From contig NZ_RBZW01000021.1 in the NCBI RefSeq assembly GCF_006543045.1, positions 1-64,000 of the forward strand: a stretch of DNA of 64,000 nt. The letters are read 5' to 3'. The position numbers were made by a program, and so were the translations under genes. Position 1 is the first letter of the stretch. Every line of letters begins with the position of its first letter. This stretch comes from Salinadaptatus halalkaliphilus (GTDB lineage Archaea > Halobacteriota > Halobacteria > Halobacteriales > Natrialbaceae). Under the pieces are notes generated by a model. That model ran no database searches. It worked only from the letters and a program-made list of their open reading frames with translations, and was not told the origin of the DNA. Of this stretch, positions 17,338 through 25,883 are shown piece after piece.

Positions 17338-18773
17338 GCCACGTCACCTCGAGATCGGCCGGCGTCGACGATCGCCGAGAGGCGGTCACCGGGGCCGACC
17401 TCGAGTGCGGTGACCCGTTCGATGCGCGTCAGATCGCGTCGGAGGTTTTCGAACGCGACGTACTGATCGAACGACTGCTCGAGTGCAGTGATACGGTCGG
17501 TCTCGTAGAGTACCGAGGGGGCGAGCAATACGAGCACGTCGTTGCCGTGACTGTGTGCCAGCGAGACGGTTTCGCGGAGTTCGGCGGGCCGCGAGTCGTC
17601 GGTAACGATCACGGTTTGGCCTCGGTTGTGGCTACTGGTCGTCGCTCTGATGGCGCTGGTCAGTGAGTCGACGGTCACGCGGTCGGTACCGCTTGCACGC
17701 GCTTCGTAGAACGGTCGGAGCGTCGTTTCGAACGGTTCCCCTTCGGGATGGCTCGAGCCGCCGGCTAACGACGCGAGTCGCGTTCGGGCCTGGTCACCGG
17801 TCAGTCGTCGCGTGTGGGTGCGTGTCGTCCCGGTCGGTTCGAGATCGAGGAGTCGGTGTCTGATCGTTCGATACGTGCCTCCAGCAGTCGTCTGTTCGAT
17901 GCGAGAACTGACGCCGCCGTCGTCGACGGTCACGAGACCGACCGGGTCGCCCGCCCGGTACGCGCGTTCGGCTACCGACAGCGCGGCTTCCCGGAGGTGA
18001 TCAAATTTCGTCCCCGAGTCGGGGCCCGTCGCCAGCGTCGAGCGATGGTCGACGACGAGCGTCGTTCGTCGGTCCGTCTCGGTCTCGAACTCCCTGACGT
18101 AGGTAGTGCCGAGCCGAGCCGTTGCCTTCCAGTCGATCTTGTCGGCGGTATCGCCGGGGACGTACTCGCGTGGCTCGGCCGGGTCGTCCCCGGAGCCGAG
18201 ACGTCCGCCTTCGTGTTGTCCGTAGGCCGTTCCGATCCGATCACCACCGGCGCCGACGTGGATCGGCTCGTCACCTCGCGGTTCGACCGTGACGGCCGGC
18301 CGACTTCCGGCGGTTATCGTTTCACGGAGGCCGCCGTCGGTCGCTGTTACGGTTGCCGGCTCGAACTCGTGGCGACCGGAAACGGGCCAGCGGAGTGGTT
18401 CGGTCGTCGCGCGCTCACAATCGCCGGGATCCAGCGTCGTCGCCGGCGGGGTGGTATCGTCCTCGAGCGTTGCGACCGTCGGCACCGACCCGCCGATCGT
18501 CACCTGGAGCGACGATGGCGCTGCAAGCGACGCTCCGAGCGTGATCGCACTCGCGCCGTCGGTTCGGACCGTCGTTCGATCGACGGTCTGGTCGACGGTT
18601 AGGTTCTCGACCGTTCGCTCGAGCGCCATCGTAAACGCGAGTTGGCGAGCGACGGTCCAGCCGCCGATAGTCGCTGCGCCGACGAGCAGCATCGGGTCGT
18701 CGAAAACGATCGCGAGGACGACGAGAACGCCAGCGAGCGAACACCGTGCCAGAAAACGAGGTGTGGGGTACAT
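17334..18773 (-). CDS. DUF58-domain protein (module 2)
   Basis: This 479-residue protein has two membrane segments near the N-terminus, a beta-sandwich-like region (about 60-190) and the DUF58 signature YVPGDTADKIDWKATARLG. A von-Willebrand-A-like fold follows (TTLVVDHRS). It is the first gene of a three-gene minus-strand operon and is divergent from the Ig-like/DUF4129 gene. Unlike the module 1 DUF58 protein it has no fused N-terminal extra membrane domain. Confidence 0.87.
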   Translation of the reverse strand: MYPTPRFLARCSLAGVLVVLAIVFDDPMLLVGAATIGGWTVARQLAFTMALERTVENLTVDQTVDRTTVRTDGASAITLGASLAAPSSLQVTIGGSVPTVATLEDDTTPPATTLDPGDCERATTEPLRWPVSGRHEFEPATVTATDGGLRETITAGSRPAVTVEPRGDEPIHVGAGGDRIGTAYGQHEGGRLGSGDDPAEPREYVPGDTADKIDWKATARLGTTYVREFETETDRRTTLVVDHRSTLATGPDSGTKFDHLREAALSVAERAYRAGDPVGLVTVDDGGVSSRIEQTTAGGTYRTIRHRLLDLEPTGTTRTHTRRLTGDQARTRLASLAGGSSHPEGEPFETTLRPFYEARASGTDRVTVDSLTSAIRATTSSHNRGQTVIVTDDSRPAELRETVSLAHSHGNDVLVLLAPSVLYETDRITALEQSFDQYVAFENLRRDLTRIERVTALEVGPGDRLSAIVDAGRSRGDVA

Positions 18774-18867
18774 CCTGATGGAAGACGCCGTTCCGATAGC
18801 GTTGGTATCTCGGTAGACGGCATCTTCGATTGAATAGCTTTTTGATTTTAGGGACTAATCGACAAAT

Positions 18868-21102
18868 GTGAACCAGATGCGGCGGAGACGAATACTGCTC
18901 GCCGAGCTGGTGGTCGTGGTGATACTGCTGTGTAGCGTCGGGTTCGTCGCAGTTTCGGGGGCAACGCAGTCGACGACTGTATCGGGTGCATCGACGGCCG
19001 CGGACGAACACGTCGACGGAACCGACGATACGCCTCCACACGTTGACCCCGACGAGTACGACGAGGACGGTGACCTCTCGGAGGTTCAGTCGTGGCTGGC
19101 ACAGCAACTTGCCGATCGACTCTACACCAGTACGACGGCACTCGAACGTGACAAATACGACAGTGCACGCGCTCAGTTCGACGACACTTATCGAGATCAC
19201 TACGACGAGTACGCGCCGATCGTCCGCGACTCGGGCGACTACGAACACGAGAACCTGGACGGAACGCTGCCGGAGGCGTTCGTCCACGCTCGAGCGGAGA
19301 CGATATCGCTTGCCGATGCACTCGAGGCCTACGACGAACGATCGACGGAGTACGACCGCGCCGTCGCCCGCGACGACGAGGATGCGGCCGTCGAACTGGC
19401 ACTCGAACTCGATCGTCGGGCAGCGGAGATCGAAGCGGCAAACGAAAGCCTCCATCAGCAGTTTGCGATCATCGAAGCCGTTTCACGAGCCGATCTCCAG
19501 AACAGTCCCGAGACGGTACGAGCGATCGACACGGAGATCCAGGCCCAACAGGCCGAAATCAGGGCCGCACGGTTTACGGATACGTCACTGACGGCAGACG
19601 CAGACGGCGACACCGTCACGCCGGCCGAGACCGTCACACTAACGGGATCGATCGACGCCGATGACGAGGGCTGGCCCGCCGGTCAGGAGACCGTGACGAT
19701 CGCGGTCAACGGCGAGGCCCACGATCTCGAGGTCACCGAGGATCCGCAGGGGACGACAGCCGGTATCGACGAGGACGGCACCTTCGTTCTCGAGTATCGG
19801 CCGGAGCCGCTCGGCTCGACGGCAGACGAACTTCACGTCGAGTACGTTCCGGCGACGGGTATCGGCCACCGGTCGACCGAGACGACGATACCAGTCGCCG
19901 TCGAGTCGGTCGAACCGACGGTGACACTCGATGGGCCGGAACGTGTCGGCTACGGCGATACCGTCCTCGTCACTGGCGAGTTCACTGCAGACGACCTCCC
20001 GGTCGAAAACGCACTCTTGACAGTGTCGCTCGGTGAGACGGCACTCGAGACCGTCGAGACGGTCGAGGGATCGTTCAGCGAGACGGTATCGATTCCAGCG
20101 ACGGTACCCGACGGCGAGCGCGAGCTGGCCGTCAGCTTCGACGCCACAGACCGAGCGCTCGAGCCGGTTTCGACCCGGGAGCCGGTCACCGTCACCGAAC
20201 GCGAGAGTCGATTGACGCTGTATGTCACCGAGACGGCGACGGGACAGCTCTACGTCGAAGGGGCGTTGACGGCCGTCGGCGGCGATGCAATCAGCGGACA
20301 GCCGATTCGACTCGACGCCGACGGTGACCACGTCGCCGACGTGAGGACGGCTGACGACGGCTCGTTCGACGAGACGATCACCGTCGAGCCACCGGGGGAC
20401 AACGCGACGATTACTGCAACTTACGACGGCGACGGTACCAACGTCGGGTCTGGGGCCGAACGAACAACCGCCGAGACGACGACGCAGGCATCGTGGATCG
20501 ACGACTGGGGACTCATCGTCTACGTGTTGGCCGGCAGTCTCCTCGTCGGCGGCGCTCTCGTCGGTGTGTGGCGACTCGTCCGGTACTACAGATCCCCTCC
20601 CGTCGACGACGGTGGGTTCGCGTCCGTCTTTGGCGACCGCTCGAGGGCATCCTCGACGCGACCGTCGGCCGATTCTCCGGACGGGACCGTCACCGCAAGC
20701 GCCACTCCCGGGCCCGACCGCCGGCCGACAAACGCCGAGTTGCCGGTCTCGATCGGGCCATCGCACAGTCACGAACTACTCAAGCAGGCGTCGACGCAAC
20801 TCTCGAGCGGCCGAACCAACGAAGCGATTCAGTCGGCCTACGTCGCCGCCAGGATGGAACTCCAGTCGTTCGTTCCCGAGGGGCAGACGCTTACCCACTG
20901 GGAGTTTCACGAGCAGTACTCGGGGCCTCACGCGGACGCGCTGGGGGAAATCACCGAACAGTACGAACGTGCCGCGTTCGGCCTCGAGCACGTCTCACGC
21001 GAGGACGCCTCGGAAGCCGTCGTCTCCGCCCGGTTGCTCGTCGACGGAATGAGCGACGACGACGGCAGTCACGATCTCGACGGGATCGTCCTCGAAGAAT
21101 GA
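18868..21102 (+). CDS. Large surface protein with Ig-like domains and C-terminal DUF4129-like domain
   Basis: This 744-residue protein has a basic and hydrophobic signal-anchor at the N-terminus. A helical, coiled-coil extracellular part (about 55-225) is followed by several Ig-like or carboxypeptidase-regulatory-like beta domains (about 235-530). One membrane segment lies near 545-565 (DWGLIVYVLAGSLLVGG). A cytoplasmic region ends in a DUF4129-like helical domain with SHELLKQAS and YERAAFGLEHVSREDA. It appears to be the DUF4129 member of module 2. The GTG at 18868 or the ATG at 18877 could be the start. Confidence 0.8.
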   Translation: MNQMRRRRILLAELVVVVILLCSVGFVAVSGATQSTTVSGASTAADEHVDGTDDTPPHVDPDEYDEDGDLSEVQSWLAQQLADRLYTSTTALERDKYDSARAQFDDTYRDHYDEYAPIVRDSGDYEHENLDGTLPEAFVHARAETISLADALEAYDERSTEYDRAVARDDEDAAVELALELDRRAAEIEAANESLHQQFAIIEAVSRADLQNSPETVRAIDTEIQAQQAEIRAARFTDTSLTADADGDTVTPAETVTLTGSIDADDEGWPAGQETVTIAVNGEAHDLEVTEDPQGTTAGIDEDGTFVLEYRPEPLGSTADELHVEYVPATGIGHRSTETTIPVAVESVEPTVTLDGPERVGYGDTVLVTGEFTADDLPVENALLTVSLGETALETVETVEGSFSETVSIPATVPDGERELAVSFDATDRALEPVSTREPVTVTERESRLTLYVTETATGQLYVEGALTAVGGDAISGQPIRLDADGDHVADVRTADDGSFDETITVEPPGDNATITATYDGDGTNVGSGAERTTAETTTQASWIDDWGLIVYVLAGSLLVGGALVGVWRLVRYYRSPPVDDGGFASVFGDRSRASSTRPSADSPDGTVTASATPGPDRRPTNAELPVSIGPSHSHELLKQASTQLSSGRTNEAIQSAYVAARMELQSFVPEGQTLTHWEFHEQYSGPHADALGEITEQYERAAFGLEHVSREDASEAVVSARLLVDGMSDDDGSHDLDGIVLEE

Positions 21103-21273
21103 GGCGAAACGCTGTCCCGTGGTTCGGCCCACTTGCAGGCGAGTCGCGGCGGGACCGCCACTGGCGGACGACGGTCCGGTATCTACAGACGTGCCTGCGT
21201 GGACGGGATGCTAGCTCACAGCCGACGATGCTATCGGATTACAACAGTTTAATTTTACCACTGATACTCGGTA

Positions 21274-22332
21274 ATGACACGTATGAGTGATGGCCGTCGG
21301 TGGTGGTTGCTACTTCCGGCACCGCTTCGGAAGGTGCCTGCGGATCTCGGTGCCGTGTTGCTCCTCACGGCGGTTACCAACGTCGTCATCGTCGTACCGT
21401 TCGTCCGTGAGACACCGCTTCGTGCGCTGTTTGGGCTCGTCTTTTTGCTCGTCGTTCCGGGGTATGCGTTCGTCGCGGCGCTGTTTCCCGGGCGACCGGC
21501 ACCCGAGTCCGGCGACGGCCACAGCGGGTCCGACCCGGACAGTCACCGAGCGGTCGCTACGACCGATATACTCGAGCCAGGGCCAGGCCACATCGACGGC
21601 GTCGAACGGGCCGGGCTGTCGGTCGGATTGAGTATCGTCTTCGCCCCGTTGCTCTTCATGATCGTCGACGTCTCGCCGTGGGACCTCGATCTCGTGGCGC
21701 TGCTTGGCGTCGTTACTGGGTTTGTTCTCGTCTCGTGGGCGGTCGCGGTCGTTCGGCGGTGGCAACGTCCGCCTGAGGATCGGTTTCGGGTTCCGTACCG
21801 CACGTGGATCGGCGCCACCCTGGCGGTCGGACAGTCCCAGTCCCGGCTCGACGCCGCTTTGTCCGTTCTCGTGGTCGTCTCGGTCGTCCTCGCTGTCGGC
21901 GTCGTCGCCGGTGGGGTCCTCGTCCCAGCCGACGGCGAACGGTACTCCGCGGTCTACGTGCTGACCGACGACGACGACGAATTCGTTGCCGGTAACTATC
22001 CATCGAGGGTGGCACTCGGTGACAGTCGAGAAATCGTCGTCGGAATCGACAACGAGCAACACCGGACCGTCGAGTACACCGTCGTCGTCGCCGAGCAACG
22101 ACTCGAGGAGACGGGCGAGGGGGTCGGCGTCGTCGACCAGCGGGAACTCGAGCGCTTCGAGGCCGAACTGACCCACGGCGAGACGAGCTACCACGTCCAC
22201 GATATCGAGCCGACGATGGTCGGTGGGACGCGGATCGTCTGGTTCCTGTATCCGGACGATGCGCCAGTGGAGCCGTCGATGGAGACCACGCCCTATCACG
22301 CTCATCTCTGGCTCGAGGTGGACGATAGGTAG
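21274..22332 (+). CDS. DUF1616-family membrane protein
   Basis: This 352-residue protein has four membrane segments in the first 170 residues, typical of DUF1616 (LLTAVTNVVIVVPF, VFLLVVPGYAFVAALFPG). A fifth segment near 190-210 is followed by an extracellular beta-sandwich domain of about 130 residues. In archaea this family is linked to surface glycan and envelope gene clusters. A TATA-like TTTAATTTTA box lies about 25 bases before the ATG at 21274. A second ATG nine bases later is possible. Confidence 0.8.
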   Translation: MTRMSDGRRWWLLLPAPLRKVPADLGAVLLLTAVTNVVIVVPFVRETPLRALFGLVFLLVVPGYAFVAALFPGRPAPESGDGHSGSDPDSHRAVATTDILEPGPGHIDGVERAGLSVGLSIVFAPLLFMIVDVSPWDLDLVALLGVVTGFVLVSWAVAVVRRWQRPPEDRFRVPYRTWIGATLAVGQSQSRLDAALSVLVVVSVVLAVGVVAGGVLVPADGERYSAVYVLTDDDDEFVAGNYPSRVALGDSREIVVGIDNEQHRTVEYTVVVAEQRLEETGEGVGVVDQRELERFEAELTHGETSYHVHDIEPTMVGGTRIVWFLYPDDAPVEPSMETTPYHAHLWLEVDDR

Positions 22333-22469
22333 TCTCGGTTCGCTATCGCCCGCCGATATACTCGGCCCGGTAGGCCGAGCTGTTGCTCTCCATTCTTGTG
22401 CGCATTAGCGACGCCGTCCTCACTGGAACCCGGCACACACTTGTATACCCCCCCAGTAGGAGGCCGTAG

Positions 22470-23657
22470 ATGGTCGAGATCGCGACGATCGCGACGTTTC
22501 TGATCGCCGCAGTCGCCAGTCTCTTTATGGCCTGGGCGATCGGCGCCGGCTCGAGTGGGTCGACGCCGTTCGCGCCAGCGGTCGGCGCCAACGCGATTTC
22601 GGTGATGCGAGCGGGCTTCCTGGTCGGGATTCTCGGCTTTGCCGGCGCCGTCTTACAGGGGGCGAACGTCTCCGAGGCGGTCGGCGAAGACTTGATCGGG
22701 GGCGTGACTCTCTCGCCGATGGCGGCGACGATCGCGCTGGTGATCGCGGCCGGGTTGGTCGCGGCGGGCGTGTTCAAAGGCTATCCGATAGCGACGGCGT
22801 TTACGGTCACGGGGGCGGTTATCGGTGTCGGGTTGGCGATGGGTGGCGATCCGGCCTGGCCGAAGTACGCGGAGATCGCCACTCTGTGGATCTTGACGCC
22901 GTTCGTCGGCGGCGGACTCGCGTACGGAATCGCCCGAACGCTTCGTCTCGAGCCGATCGCCGAAGAGTGGCTCATTATCCTGCTTGCCGCCTTGGTGGGC
23001 GGTATCATCGCCAACATCGAGTTCGCCGTGCTCGGGCCGCCCGACGCCGGTGCGTCGATCGCCCAGGCCGTTGGCGCCTGGCTGCCGGTGTCGGAGCTAC
23101 TCGGTATCCTCGCGGTGACGGTATCGATTGCGGTCCTCTGGGCGATCGCCATCGGTCTCGACCTCAACAAGGGCACCGAACGCGGCGAGCGACACTTCCT
23201 CCTCATTCTGGGCGCGCTCGTGGCGTTTTCGGCCGGCGGGAGTCAGGTCGGGCTAGCGATCGGGCCGCTGTTGCCGCTGTCGGGCGATGTCGGTCTGCCG
23301 CTGCTCGCGTTGCTGGTCGGGGGCGGATTCGGCCTCTTGCTTGGCTCTTGGACCGGCGCCCCGCGGATGATCAAGGCCATCTCGCAGGATTACTCCTCGC
23401 TGGGCCCCCGACGCTCGATCGCCGCGCTCATCCCCTCGTTTATCATCGCCCAGACGGCCGTCCTCTTCGGGATCCCCGTCTCGTTCAACGAGATCATCGT
23501 CAGCTCGATCATCGGCAGCGGTTACGCCGCGAGCACGGGTGGTGGCGTCAGCGCCCGTAAGATGGGGTATACGGTACTCGCGTGGGTACTCTCGCTGGCC
23601 GGTTCGATCGTCATCTCCTACGTCGGCTACCTCGGCTTCGCCGCGGTCTTATTGTAA
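22470..23657 (+). CDS. Inorganic phosphate transporter, PiT family
   Basis: This 395-residue integral membrane protein has about ten to eleven helices and two inverted PiT signatures. The first is FAPAVGANAISVMRAG and the second is GSGYAASTGGGVSARKMG. It would import phosphate with a cation (sodium or proton). A TATA-like TGTATAC box lies about 27 bases upstream, followed by a run of seven C residues. It is a single-gene unit. Charged residues replace the classical GANDVAN form, as seen in other haloarchaeal members. Confidence 0.88.
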   Translation: MVEIATIATFLIAAVASLFMAWAIGAGSSGSTPFAPAVGANAISVMRAGFLVGILGFAGAVLQGANVSEAVGEDLIGGVTLSPMAATIALVIAAGLVAAGVFKGYPIATAFTVTGAVIGVGLAMGGDPAWPKYAEIATLWILTPFVGGGLAYGIARTLRLEPIAEEWLIILLAALVGGIIANIEFAVLGPPDAGASIAQAVGAWLPVSELLGILAVTVSIAVLWAIAIGLDLNKGTERGERHFLLILGALVAFSAGGSQVGLAIGPLLPLSGDVGLPLLALLVGGGFGLLLGSWTGAPRMIKAISQDYSSLGPRRSIAALIPSFIIAQTAVLFGIPVSFNEIIVSSIIGSGYAASTGGGVSARKMGYTVLAWVLSLAGSIVISYVGYLGFAAVLL

Positions 23658-23855
23658 CGATTTACCGGTGGGACCGCAGGACGATCGTGGGCACACCGGC
23701 AACGACTTCAGATAGTCCGTCTAGTGTGTCGTTCGGAAGCGCTTCGTGTCATTATGCCCGTAGTGTCTATGCATTCGCTGTATCAGGCAACATATGACAC
23801 TCACTTCCCGGAAAAGGTTTTAGTATGGCTAATAAAATCCATTCATAGGTAAACC

Positions 23856-24581
23856 ATGGCAGTTCAAGAGCGAGCGGAAATGCTACAACTGTCGTTGGAT
23901 CTCTGGCATCCAAACTGTTGGACGCTGGAAGTGACCGACGACCAAGACGGAGGGATGTACGGTCACGGTGCGTATACGACGGACGAAGGAACGGCGATGG
24001 GACGGTTTACGATGTACGGAAAGACGACCGCCGACATACAGACGCTCATTGATCGAGCCAGAGCGTCGTCGCTGACGGAGATGGTCTCGGTGGCCGAGCA
24101 CGACTACAATACGAACCCGGGACAGACGGGTGTTTCGACACCCGGAAACGCGACGAAGGACGTTTTCGTTGAGTTCCAGTCTGAAAACAGTATCGACCAT
24201 TCGTTCGTCTCTCGAGGATTCATCTACGATGGTCCCGTTCACATCCATGGCGGTCGTGAATACTGGACCGTTATTACACACAAGGAGCGGGACCTGATCG
24301 ACAACGATCTCGCGTCGATCCAATCGGAGATGAACGCGGAGATCAACGTCCAACAGATATCGCCGTACCAACACGCGAGAGATCCCATTAGCGAACGGGA
24401 GGTACTCTCGGCACGACAACAAGAAGTACTCAAACTCGCTCGCTCGAACGGCTACTATTCGTATCCGCGCGAGACGACCTCTCGAGAACTGGCCAGTAAA
24501 CTCGATATCTCGAAGACGACGTTCCTCGAACATCTCAGAAAGGCCGAAGCAAAGCTGCTGGGGCCGGGCACCGACGAGTAA
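23856..24581 (+). CDS. HTH-10 (Bat-type) transcription regulator
   Basis: This 241-residue protein has an N-terminal sensor-like domain and a C-terminal Bat-type helix-turn-helix (about 183-236) with LSARQQEVLKLARSNGYYSYPRE-like spacing, LASKLDISKTTFLEHLRKAE. It is a typical haloarchaeal HTH-10 regulator. It lies directly before the PLP enzyme, D-aminoacylase, amidase and ABC transporter genes, so it is the best candidate regulator of that island. Its own upstream region does not contain the 16-base palindrome found before the enzyme genes. Confidence 0.88.
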   Translation: MAVQERAEMLQLSLDLWHPNCWTLEVTDDQDGGMYGHGAYTTDEGTAMGRFTMYGKTTADIQTLIDRARASSLTEMVSVAEHDYNTNPGQTGVSTPGNATKDVFVEFQSENSIDHSFVSRGFIYDGPVHIHGGREYWTVITHKERDLIDNDLASIQSEMNAEINVQQISPYQHARDPISEREVLSARQQEVLKLARSNGYYSYPRETTSRELASKLDISKTTFLEHLRKAEAKLLGPGTDE

Positions 24582-24602
24582 TCTCTCTCCATCGCCGCTT
24601 AC

Positions 24603-24616
24603 CCTCCCATGGGAGG
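24603..24616. promoter_or_regulatory. 14-base perfect palindrome, candidate operator copy 1
   Basis: CCTCCCATGGGAGG at 24603-24616 is a perfect palindrome. With one flanking C on each side it forms a 16-base sequence identical to that at 27546-27561. Its internal ATG lies exactly 48 bases before the start codon of the PLP enzyme gene, which places it just upstream of the expected TATA/BRE region. Confidence 0.7.
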
Positions 24617-24656
24617 CACTGGGTTATACTCCGGAACGGTACTATCCACGGGTACG

Positions 24657-25883
24657 ATGGACCACGTACCTGCGTTACAGTGTACGCTCTGTGGGGAGAC
24701 GTATGATCCCGAGCGGGAAATTTACACCTGCCCGAATCACGACGGCGTTTCGGGAATTCTCGAGGTGCAGTACGATTACGATGTCGTTCTCGATCGATTC
24801 GACGCCGACCTCGATGGCAGTATTCCGAGTCAGTGGAAGTACAAGCCGTTCCTGCCGGTATCGGCTGACGCGACGCCTGTGACGCTGGGTGAGGGAGGAA
24901 CGGATCTATTGGCAGCAGAGACCTTGAGCGACCGACTGGGCGTCGAAACACTGGTCAAAGACGACGGCCGAAATCCGACCGGCGTTCTGAAGGATCGAGC
25001 GACGAGCGTCTCGGTGACGAAAGCGACCGAAGACGGCGTCGACGTTGTCACCTGTGCCTCGACCGGCAACGCTGCTGCGTCGCTTGCGGGGTACGCTGGG
25101 CGTGCGGACCTCGAGTGTCGGATCTTCGTTCCCGGCGACGCGCCCGAGGGAAAACTTGCACAGCCGTTGACCTACGGCGCCGATGTCCTCGCGGTCGAGG
25201 GCAGTTACGACGAAGCCTACGATCTCAGTATGGCGGTCACCGACGAGTTCGGCTGGTACAACCGGAACGCGGCGATCAATCCGTTTCAGGTCGAGGGGAA
25301 ACGAACCGTCGGCCACGAACTCGCCGAACAGACCCGCGAGTCGGTTCCGGACTGGGTCGTCTTCTCGATGGGCGATGGCTGTACGATCTACGGTGGGTGG
25401 AAGGGGTTCAGGGAGTTCCACGAACTCGATCTGGTTTCGGAGACACCGAAGATGCTCGGCGTACAGGCAGACGGTGCCCGTGCGATCCACGATACCTTTC
25501 ACGATCACGACGACGTTGACGACGTCGCGGACACGCTGGCCGACAGCATCGCCGTCGGTCGGCCGCGAAACACGCTCAAAGCCTGCAAAGCGCTCGAGCA
25601 AAGCGGCGGAACGTCCGTCGTCGTCAGCGACGAGCAAATACTCGAGGGGGAGCGATTGCTCGGTCACACCGAGGGAATCTACGCCGAGCCTGCGGGTGCG
25701 GCCCCGGTCGCGGGCGTCCGCAAGGCTCGCGCTGAGGGGATCATCGATCCGGACGAGACCGTTGTCATCGTCGTGACCGGCAACGGGCTCAAGGATACGA
25801 AAAGCGCGTTACGGGCGAGCGGGGATCCCGTCTCGATTCCGCCGGAGCTGTCGTCCGTCGTCGAGCTATTCCCCGACGGATAG
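24657..25883 (+). CDS. Threonine-synthase-like PLP-dependent enzyme
   Basis: This 408-residue fold-type II PLP enzyme carries a zinc-ribbon-like start (C9, C12, C25, H28) that is common in archaeal threonine synthases. The PLP lysine is K112 in NPTGVLKDRA. The ASTGNAAASLAGYAG phosphate-loop region follows. It may be a genuine threonine synthase, but its setting among aminoacylase and carbamoylase genes with a shared palindrome suggests a catabolic lyase or dehydratase acting on an amino acid. The start at 24657 is chosen because the upstream ATG at 24609 lies within the palindrome. Its end overlaps the convergent gene by 18 bases. Confidence 0.82.
   Translation: MDHVPALQCTLCGETYDPEREIYTCPNHDGVSGILEVQYDYDVVLDRFDADLDGSIPSQWKYKPFLPVSADATPVTLGEGGTDLLAAETLSDRLGVETLVKDDGRNPTGVLKDRATSVSVTKATEDGVDVVTCASTGNAAASLAGYAGRADLECRIFVPGDAPEGKLAQPLTYGADVLAVEGSYDEAYDLSMAVTDEFGWYNRNAAINPFQVEGKRTVGHELAEQTRESVPDWVVFSMGDGCTIYGGWKGFREFHELDLVSETPKMLGVQADGARAIHDTFHDHDDVDDVADTLADSIAVGRPRNTLKACKALEQSGGTSVVVSDEQILEGERLLGHTEGIYAEPAGAAPVAGVRKARAEGIIDPDETVVIVVTGNGLKDTKSALRASGDPVSIPPELSSVVELFPDG

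Noticed and set aside
21099-21290. Possible 63-codon frame starting in ATGA overlap with the Ig-like/DUF4129 gene
   Set aside because: It overlaps the start and the promoter-like box of the DUF1616 gene and has no recognisable feature.
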